Below are positions 49,601 to 61,000 of a stretch of 64,000 nucleotides of DNA, piece after piece (position 1 is the stretch's first letter; every line of letters begins with the position of its first letter). Source of the DNA: Mesocentrotus franciscanus. Taxonomy: Eukaryota > Echinodermata > Echinoidea > Camarodonta > Strongylocentrotidae. The stretch is taken from positions 1,869,323-1,933,322 of the forward strand of contig CP137675.1 in NCBI GenBank assembly GCA_037976565.1. The letters are read 5' to 3'. Under the pieces are notes generated by a model that was given only the letters and a program-made list of their open reading frames with translations, searched no databases and was not told where the DNA came from. Made by a program: the position numbers and the translations under genes.

Positions 49601-50923
49601 CCTGTATGGCCCGTCCTTTTAGATTCTCGATGAAATGCAACCCAACTTATCTGTTTAACATTCTAATACCAAGGTTTTTTTTTAATTTTCTTAACCAAAG
49701 TCTTTTGAAGCTGGTCTAAATGACAAAGTGCGATCATCAATGATGATGGCATAAAGGAACTTCCATAAACATGAACAAATTTATACAAGAATACATGTAA
49801 AAGTAAAAGCTACTACATTGTATAATCTATATATTAAACCCTTGAACATAAAATAGTCACACTTATTTCTTCCTACAACTTGCCTCAACACATTAAGCTT
49901 CTCCTAAAGATTTGCTAAGATATCAGTAGTAATCATTCCAGCCTACATAAGAAACTATTAGATACACCATCCTTTAAATGTCTAGGGTATTCCGTTTGAG
50001 GAGTAAATATTAATTGTTTCCTTTGGATTCATTTTCTTCCAGGGTAAACCTACCTCATAAAAACATAACAAGATTTTAGAAAGGTAGGATGTTATGGTTA
50101 GCAGTCAAACAGTTCACGTATGTATGGACACCCTGCACAAGACTGAGGGAAATCCATTACTCATTTATTTGTCATCAAACTTGTAATCTCTAGATTTTGT
50201 CAATGAGTCTATTATTCAAATCCTAGATTTGGTGACTTCTAATGCCTGATCTGATCGAGGCAGCATGACACAGGGCTTACCGCGATCCATTGAATTTGAC
50301 ATGAACTCTAAAAACAGGAACACACCCAAAAGACACTTGCTGTAAACACATATGTCTATTGTCTAGTGGTGATATATACCGGTAAGGTACATCCTTGTGT
50401 GATTAATCTAAGAGTATTCAAACCATGTTGAGTCACACTAGCTTCACAATCAAGTCTAAAGTGCCTCAAGTCTTTTAAGGATGTATTCAAGGCCTAATTG
50501 ATATTAATTACTGAGTAATATCAGATATGTTTGAAGGCATAGTGATTCCCTAAGCTAGAGGGGCAAAGGCTTTATGACCTCGTTAGTGGCTTTGTTTCAC
50601 GAGCCTTTTAGTCATTACTATTACTATTACTCACTGATTGTATCATGAATTCAAATATAGATAAGGTTTGCTTGATTTTATAACAATTAGGCTCACTGTT
50701 TTTCTTTCTGTGTCAGTCTTTCTTTGTTTAAAACCTATTTCCATTCATTTTTGGTATTCCTCTGCCTATTTGACTCCTATTTTCTAAACTATAAAAGGAC
50801 ATCTACTTAATTATAAAAAAAAAAACTTTGCTTCCGTAATCTAACTCGCCCTTTGTCTTTCTCTGCACGTCTGTGTATTTGTCTATTTGTTATCTCTATC
50901 TTCTGCTGTCTCTCTCTCTCTTT

Positions 50924-50970
<47 letters not shown>

Positions 50971-53900
50971 ACACACATACACACACACACACGCTCACTC
51001 CACTTGTCTCTATCTGCCTCTTAATTCTATTCTATCTTTATCACAGTCCCAAAAGTGCAGCATCACATAGTTTTACAACTGTGATATAAACAAAATGAAA
51101 CATGTGACCACTGTCTCTTATTTATCTATAACATATTTCTCCCTTTCCCCCTTTATCTCTATATCATTCTTCTCCCTTTTTTCTCTTTCTCTCTCTAAAT
51201 CTCATTCACCCACTCACTCACTCACTCACTCACACACTCTCTCTCTCTCTCTCTCTGCCCTTTCTCTGTTCTAGAACAATGACACTTTGACCGGAACTAG
51301 GGGATTGCAATGTCTAGCTCTCAATCCTGAAGAGATTTAACCAAAAATTTACAGATTAAACACAGCTCAAAGAGATATATTTGAATAATACTCATACTCA
51401 TATACTGGCTCTGTCTCGATGAATGTAGCACCTACTGAATGGACATTACTGGCCTTCTGTGCTATGCTTGCTCGAGGCTTTTGGGATAATTCACTGGCAG
51501 GTGTTTTTATTTTTTATTTTGACCACAAAGGAAGCCCCCAACAAGGTTAAGTTACATGTTGCATTAAACGCTGTGACAATTACCTGAGTTCAAGGAGTTA
51601 TAAAGATTAGAGGAGATTTTCTTCTTACAATCTTGATGAGTAAAGAATGAAGGTGAAAAAGAGACTTAATCCAGTTTCAAATTTTATCAGAAAATTGGTT
51701 TAATTTTCTTTCCTCCAACTAAAGAGCATTCAAGAGAAAAGGTTTGATGTCATAATATGAGAAATTCAAAGAAAATGTCTATAAGAACATGAACTTCTTT
51801 TTTTTTAAACGTTTAAAATGTTATTCATACCACATTTCCAATGAAATCTGGTATGGGTTACATAAAAGATTAAGTGTCTTAATCAAAGTGTTAGGGGGCA
51901 GCATTACAACATTTCACTTGCACCAAAGGCTACACGCATCATGCTTAGATCTATCGTGGTGTCATATGTCAGAACATGGGGAGGGGGACTAAATTCACAA
52001 TAAGAGCTCATCTCACTTGATGACTTCAATGACTTCTCTTTCTTGAAAGGAGAACTTGTCTTTATCACCCATATCATAATAATTATAGCAGAGTGGAAGA
52101 CTGCAACCCCCTTTCCCAATTCCATCAAGATGTGCAATCAGCTCACCTTCCATAACAATTAATTTCATATGGTGTTCCACAGGGATTACTTTTAGGACCA
52201 ATTCTTTTCATAGTTCATGTAAATGATTTTGACCCTGTCTCTCTGCTTTTAATACTTATTGCGTATTACAACGAAATATTTGTACAAAATCACATTCTAA
52301 ATATTCAAATCCTTCCCTTCTCCCTCCCCTCCTTAAAAGGATGCAATCTAACACTCAACTCACCTTCCAAAATGATTTCTATAGTCTCTCCTTCTCTGAA
52401 AGACAACTCATCCGTATCACCCGCATCGTAAGGGTAGATGGTACGACACTTGGGTCTGGACGGGGCTGGTGGTTGTGGTTTAGGCTTGGGTCTACCAGCT
52501 CCTGGAGCAGGGCGGCTGCCCTTTATGGTCCTACGCTTTTGCCTGTAAATGAAGAGCAAATTGGCATTCATAAAATTGTTAGTTGAATTATGGGAGAGAA
52601 GAAAGCCTTAAAACGAGTCATTGATATAGGGGTGTGAATGGATGAAACCTTCCATGTACATGCAAACAGAATGTGAATACCATGCATTTGATGCAGCAAT
52701 TGAAGCATGTTGTATATTATTTGGGTGGATTCAGGACATCTGCTTTCAGTAACACCACCCTCTCTCCAATACCATCCTTCCCAAAATAGACTGCCAAACA
52801 AATTTTTCCCACAGAAAATTCTCTGCAGGGTAGGGAATCTTATTTATTAAAGAGAGAAGTTGTCCAGGTGGAGGGGATGTAGTTGCCACATAGAGGTGAT
52901 TTTCCAGAGGGGTAGTTATCTTGATACCATATTGGGCACTATAAAATGATGTCTTACCCTGCTACGCCAGCATCTGGTGTCTGTAGGTAGTCTTGGTTGT
53001 TGGTAATCACGTTCTTGAACTGTTTGGCGAAAATCTGAGCGCCACCTTTAGGTAGATGGGGCTGCTCTCCACTTTTCCTTCGACTTGAAGTACGTCTCAT
53101 GCCTACAAGGGGATGTAAGAAAAGATAGAGTTGAGAGATATCTTAGCTCATGGTATATGACTTGTGGGTGACTTGACATAGCAAAAATGGCTCCAGGTTT
53201 AATCTAGTCAGAGATATAAGGTGATGGTTAGAGCTGCTATTGAGTTTTAGGTTAGGTTTAGAATTAGGTTTAGGGTTGGGTATAGTTTTTGGTCCTGGAT
53301 TGAAGTTAGGAATTCAGTTAGTGTAGGATATTGAGAGTGGATCAATTGTCAAGGGAGCATATGTCGTACAATGGACTCACAGCTACCAGATGAAGACTAA
53401 TGAATTAAATCTATCCAAAAATAATACATTAAAAAGTAAACATACATGTATTTTTTAAAAAATATATATGATATTGTCAAAGATAATAATAATCAAATAG
53501 AGTTCATATTTTCTGAAAAAGAAAACAATACATCAGAAGAAAGAAACAGAACATCCCATGCTTATTGTGCGGCTCTTGAATTTTGATATTTCAACTTAAG
53601 TCTCATGAAAACATGAAAACTGTATAGGGTTTATTTAAAAGAGGAGACTTAAATATGAAAAATGACACATATGAATTTGGTACATGATGTGATTATAAAA
53701 GTGGGGAGCTGAGAGAAAATGGACATGATCACGTAACAGACAATAACAGGAAGGGATCCAGCAGACAATGGTTTGGTGAAATCAATCACAAACCAATTAA
53801 ATCTTTAAAGAATTCTTGTTATTCTTGTCTAGTTAGACTGCTTTGGTTGGGAGCCAAACAGGGCTTTGACACAGCATGGGTTCCATTGCTAAATCACATG

Positions 53901-54975
53901 CTGCTGGCAAAACAATGTCTTCAGACTCTTAAAGGAATCATGGTGTCTCTGCAGGGATACTGTGTCTCTGCAGGGAAACTGTTGAAAGTTTAGTTCAAGT
54001 TTTGACCATGAACATGGGCTAAACATGAATCACCATTACCATGTCCAATCAAGTTGTTCAGATACACAATCTACATGTTTCAAAACTTCCTGATAACAAC
54101 ATACATCAAATATACAGATGAGGACAACAAGGACAACTTATCAAAATGCTGAATCAAGATGACTACTACTCCCAAAAATGTCACTAATTAATCAGTAATA
54201 TAATTCTCAGCATTTAATTCATTTGGCAGGTATTCTCCATTTACATACATTACATGTGCTTTAACATTCAGTGATATAGAGAACCAAAGTGTGACGCCGT
54301 ACAAGCCAGGTTTTGAAGGTTGCTGGTTCTAAACAATTTTGTGCTAAACAATGGTGTGGTGATCACACCAGCCCCTAACACTGAATTTTCCCTTCACCAG
54401 CCAGTTGCTTGAATGATTTCATGGTGAACCTCATGCGCAGGTTGTGTTATTTAGAATCAGTAAACCTGGATGATGAGCGAAAAAAATTAGCACTTTAGTC
54501 TTAGATTCTGTTGTAATGTTATTCTACATCTTTTTTTTTTTTCAATACAATGTGTAGTTTGGGCAAATATGTAAGAATGGGTGAAATTCTTCAATCACCA
54601 TGTATATCATGGGTCTACATGACTCAGTGAAACTACAAGCAGATCTATACCCTCAAAGTCTTGCTTTAAAGGTTCAGGAATTAAAGTGGCATTGTTTTAG
54701 GCTCATTCATATATGATGGAGTATATTGCCCCTATACAACACAGCAGCAAAATGAAAACTATTTACGTGTTCATGAATGGAAAGTGAGATTGAGAACAAA
54801 ATATATTTGCTAGTAACAAAGGTCTCTAAAGCATACTCTTTGCTAGAGTCATTTCATTCAAAATGTGGGTCTAAATGATGAGGATCGATGCTCGAGATAG
54901 GAAGAAGTGGAGGGATGGAGTGTCATCAGGCGCCAAAGTCAGAAACCCTCATAAGAGGGAAAATGCTTATGAATT

Positions 54976-55008
<33 letters not shown>

Positions 55009-58000
55009 ATCTCCTTTATGGAAAAAATATATATGACATCATTGAACTGCAATAATCCTAATTTCCATAAGGAACTATTACCATTAAAAAGTATTCAGGA
55101 TACAAATAAGTTGACCTATCAACAAATGCTGAACGCATCCAACTGAAAGTACATGTAGATGTGATATTACAATTTGAACAAAACTATTTAGAAAAATTGA
55201 AATTGATATCAAAACTAGTTTATATTTAGCTGACTGATGGGTGACTTGGACTCCTTCAACTCTTGACATTCATGCCAAGAACAGCTATAGTATTGCCAGA
55301 TTATACGACTCCATGGATCAAACAGCGTTATGTGAGACATAATCATAAATATAGCCGGAGCCAATATTTTCACAAAGAGAGCGTGATTAGTCATTAATAG
55401 TACAGATATTGAACCCAACTTAAAAATAGATTCATACCGTTACAGACAAATCATAGGAGTTTAAAACCAACGTTTGAAGACCTAATGAGTAATGACAATT
55501 GTGCCGAGTACTGTTTAAGTGCAATCCACTTTAAAGCAATGACTTTGTTAACAATGAAGTTTCAAAACACCTGTCAAGTAGCACAAACCTACCTACACTG
55601 TATGTACTAGCACAAAAAGTTTTGTACTCTGGCTCATTAAGATTTGAGGAAAGTCCAAGGTTTCATGTGTCATTAACTACATGAAAGATCTAAAGACCTG
55701 TGACGATTTTATCAAATTCATGGCCCTGCTATAGCTTTGATCAAAACAAAATATAAAGTATATATAAAGATACTTAAATGCAAATGAAATTCTTTATTCC
55801 ATGATACTTGGTATAGCACAGGGACACAAAATGACCAAGACTTGCCCTTAAAGGCATTGTTTAACAATGCCAAATCTGAGATGCATGGCCCTACGTGTTA
55901 TCAGCATCTGTGATATGGTGTAATGCTGAAGCCCTACAAAAATTGTGTTTCAAAATGATCATGAAGTGCCTCAAAAAAGTATAAATCTTTGAGTGACCGG
56001 TTTTACCATACTCATTTTCCCCAATAGACTGCAGTGAAAAAAAATTTTAAAAATTTCGGGGGCTACTTTTCAAGATTGCTTGCATGAAAATGACACTCTT
56101 TAATTTGTTTTGCATTGAACTCTATGCAAATTTTGGGGGCTCTTTTTGGCATTTCGGGGGCTAATTCGCCCCGAGCCCCAGTGTATTTTTTCCCTGATAG
56201 ACTGTAGTGTTATTAAAACTGTTGGGAAAACGTTTTTTGAAATTTCGAACTCCAATCATAAATATCTTGATAATCAGACGGGCGATCAGCTTGTAAACGT
56301 CATGGGATTCCTGACTGACCTAAAGGTTTATAATTATGATTGCAGCATGAGCTAAATCCAGAATTTTGTATAGAATCTGAGACAAAGATACCCAATTCCT
56401 TTTAAAAAAATCACCAGGCTTGAAGATCAATTTTCATGCAAAAGTACCAATATCTTACAAGTATGAACATTTTCAGTTGCAACAGTCACCAATCTACTTT
56501 AAAGGGGATTCCGATGAAAAGTTACAAATGAAGCAATTTTTCTCTTTTATTTGGAGGGTTGTCGTGAGAGATTAAGACAAGTGATTAAGAGAAAACAAGT
56601 GCCACATCCGTCGAGAGACGTTGCCCTAATCCCTTGACGACAAATGGCGCAAGCCAGCCCCGCTGTTAGAGGATTAAGACCAAGGAGGCATATGTCTTGT
56701 TGCCATGGTGACACTATGTGAGTCAAGATTAGAAAGCAAGATCAATTGATCGAATCAAAATAAACACAAAGGAATGGCAGCAGCTGTTGCACTCGACAAT
56801 CAGAGCACGGGTTATATGAAAGAGAAGGGATTGATAGACAATTTATCTTGGAATGCCAAATGGTTTGAGACTATTTGATTATGAATCTGGGATAAAAAGG
56901 TGTTATCTTGTCTGGCGTTCTTATGAGGTCATATCTACTTGTTAATTACTGGAAAAGACTGAAATCCCACCTCAATCATCTTTGCTATTAGCCAGCATAC
57001 AGGCTCAGATGTGACTTTAAAATGAGCACTACCAAAAATTATCGCTTGCAGCAGAAATGTCCCTCCTCTAAAGGTAGGAAAATCAAAGGTTAACATTCAT
57101 TTATTATCAGTGTACTCAGCATTTTTCCTTCATCCATTTCCTTTAGTAATTAAACATAATTTTGATATAATGATGATACACAGCACAGACCTATATAATT
57201 TTAAAGGCAACATTCAATCATACAGCTGAAACAATATACAAAGCATAATTAGAGGCAGGTGATCACTATAGCAGGTTTGACTGTACAGAAATGCTATGAC
57301 AAGAATGTGTATCATGCAGTAGCAAATTTAAAAGTCACATGCAACCCCAGTATGGCAAGAAGTTTTCATGTATTCATTATGAATTTGGAACAGAATTTGT
57401 AACAGGATTTCAATACTTTCAATATACTCATATAGAGAGGGAAAAGGTTATTTCAGATTAGGGCAGAGATATCTAGTCATTGGAATCTTTACAAGGGAAA
57501 TTAAAAACAAGGAATAACACTATCATATTCTTATGACTGGGAAATGAGATTATTTCAAGGGAGTCGTAGATCATAATCACCTCAACAAAGTGCAATACAA
57601 ATTTAGTTTAGATTGGTTAATTAGACGGAATGGCAGATACTAAAGCAGAAAATAGACTGCGTCAAAATAGAATTATACTTGACGATGTACTTGACTGAAG
57701 GAAGTGCGACATTTTAAAAAGGAAATGATACGGTTTCAACCTTCTTTCTCCAGGCATGCTATTTACAGTGCTTTCATTAGTAGTAACAGGTATTGATTTA
57801 CAAGAACAGTTTTGTCTGTTCTCTTGATTGTTATTGTTACTGTTGTTGTTGTTGAGTCAATATGACACACAGCATTATTGGTAATTATAGTTGATTTGCA
57901 AAGTAGTGTACTACAGAATGTTTCCAAAAAAATTCAAAGACAACCACTGAAGGCACTGATATCCACAATATAGATCTGGGCCCAGTCTTACAAAGAGTTA

Positions 58001-61000
58001 CAATTGATCCAAATCAATCGTAATTCCTCCAATCAATCGCAAGTCTGCAGTCTCCTATCTCTTATGTACATAGTTGCGATTGATATCAACTCTTTGTAAG
58101 ACGGGGCCCATATCAATTCATTATTTGTACAAGAACATATACCTTGTATTGATGATACTTCAAATCATTAGGGCAATAACTATTTTTCATTCAAAGACTA
58201 TTCAATGACTGCAGTCAGCATAAAGTTCTATTTCATGTCTGCCAGGAGCTCTATCTCCCCTCTACCTCGAAGCTAATACCGCTAGGTCACATGACCGATC
58301 AGATGCAAGGTGTAGGCCTACCGCCAGTTGTACGGCACATGCTTTGGCAATATTGCTTGTGGTCAATATCCTACACTGACCAACATTTTAACTTTAACCT
58401 GGGACCAAACATTACACATAACTATAACCCTAACCCAAACACTACACTTAACCACAACCCTAACCCTAACCCAAACACTACAATTAACCATAACCCTAAC
58501 CCTAACCCAAACACTACACCTAACCCTAACACTACACCTAACCCTAACACTACACCTAACACTACACCTAACCCTAACCCTGTATCATTAGCTGCCCACA
58601 AGAAAGGCATTACTGCCACTGACAATACAGAGCAGTTACGGGTGTCTTGCAGGCAAAAATAAACCCCGGAGCAACAGTCGCCAGAGCATATGTCGGAGCA
58701 CCGCACCATCAGCTGGGTTCCTATGACGGAAACTTAAGTTTCATTGACCGTATCAGTATTTCCTGTAAGCATTGGATGCCTCTATTTCACATGGTGGATG
58801 CCTTCATTTCACATGGCCTATGCTCAGATGGTATCTATCAAGGATCACAGTGGGATGAACAATCCATCTGATTATGTAAAAGATTGCATCTCTGAGTCAC
58901 TCTGAGCCTTCTCATTGTACTACAACAGTCACAGATATTGATAAAGCAAAACAAATCCTTTGCTTCCTTCATCTGTTAATATAATAAAACACAGTTGCTA
59001 TCCGAAATCAAAACAATGATTACACTCGCTGAGCCTACATGTACATGTATGTGTCTCAAGTATTCATGCAGATAAGTGGAATTTAATGAAAGGTTATTTT
59101 ATCAAGATCTACCTGCGGTTACTAAGCCCTATCTTAAAGAGAGCTGTGGTTGATTCCAGTCTATTGCAACTCAGCATGAGTTTGATATCAATCACCAAAC
59201 CTAACAAAAGGAATATGGGTTTGTACCCGGCCTTGTGACTCACTGGAGGACGTCTTGAGATTGATCAAGATTAATCATAACTCTCAATAGGACAGAGCCC
59301 TTATGTACAAATAATGTTACCATGACAATAATGGGTATCAGCTACAACAATAACTGACCAACAGCATGCCACAACTGAGCACTCAAACACTGCCACAGGC
59401 TGAAAAGTCTGTAATATGGTTGCTATCCTGGGAACTGCTTGGATAATCTGAAACTCAACTATCTGTTTGATTTAATATTTTAGGTGATCAAACACCGCGG
59501 AAAAAATTATTGCCAAGCACTTTAGCATTTTCACAGGCTGAAAAACTAAATATGACTGCCGTAAGAGCCTCTTGACTAGTTTTAAACCCAATTTTATCCA
59601 TCCAATTTTTTAAATAGTATTTCTTGTGATCAAATGCCTGGGGCAAAGGATAATAAGACGGAAGGAAGCTGTCATGCTCTACTTCCACTTTGTCAGTATT
59701 GGCGTTCCTGGATGATACCAAAATTAAATACTAAATGGTTGCCCAGCAACAGTACTGCAAAGGATAAAACTGTCATCTGTTTAGTCTGATATAAAGCCTG
59801 ATGAGGACTCTTATCAAACTACATGTTACAGTGATCAATCAATCAATTTGCTGGATACAGACCCCTCCCCCACCCCCTTGTTAAAAGAAAGATTGCAGAA
59901 AAAATATAATAAACTGTAAAAAAAAAAAAATAAACAGAAAAATCTTACACCATTGGCAAGTCAACATGTGGTTAGTAAATAGAATAACATCAATTCTCTA
60001 GTTTAAAGCATCGTGATGATGAATTCCCCTAATTTTTCTAACCCATCGATATATAGAGTATTTTGATATAAGGCAGGAGTTGTCAAGGAACTGAAGGCCA
60101 TACTTTATTAGCACTAAACTGACCATCATATTCTATACAGCAGGGCCAGATATATCTCTCTTTGTTCACCATTCCTCCATCAGAACATCCTTGTAATGGC
60201 CTCAAGCGAGATCCCTTTCCTTTTCCTAAATAAAGATGATGTATCGCATGATTCTCCTCGCTCTAGTTTTCAGCGCTGATTAACAACGGTCCCATGCCTT
60301 CAGTTTGATGTCCTGCTCATCGTAATTCTATATGCACCCGAATAGGTCCTTGAATATTTATATCTTCCTGAGCGCAAGGACATACTGCATGCATGTCAGC
60401 AAGAAAGCAGCTTCTGGCAATCACACACCACCATAAATAATTTCACTTTTCCAAAATGGCCCCATATATGGAACTTTTCCTTCCTTAATGGTTATGCATG
60501 GGAGATATCAAATTCCCTTTCCTTTTTAATAACCTATATATGAATAATAATTGAAGGTAATTGTTAGAAAATAGATTATAGCTGAGTAATGAGCAAAGAA
60601 GAGTTACATGTAAGAGAATCTAAAAAGTTATATTTCAACTGAATGTTGAGCAATAATACACATGGTTTCAGTGAATGTGATTTCCAACAAAATATGGAAA
60701 TTTGTTTAAATTTTGCTGATCCAAACAATGAATCTTCTAAAGTGTTCTTTGTAGATTTTCATGTCAAGAAGATAATAAGACGTAAAGTGACACCAAGTAG
60801 GTTAGTCCTTAGTTAATCTCCTGACAAAGAACAGAGCATCCTGATCAAAATGTTGTACACAGCTTCTTTCTTTGGAAGATCCCTAGAGAATTCTTTTTAG
60901 AACTTTTCTGACAGATATAGCATATTGAAACAGTTGAACTTCAGTTCTTTTTCGGATCTGGTTCTCTTCCACGAAAAAATCAACAATTGTCCTCTCAAGG

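Noticed and set aside
58440..58580. Telomere or chromosome-end signature
   Set aside because: The TTAGGG-like units are degenerate, bounded by family sequence, and lie within a myosin intron.
58291..58662. Open frame of Asn/Pro/Thr repeats
   Set aside because: It is the translation of CCCTAA-type repeats in a dispersed repeat copy.
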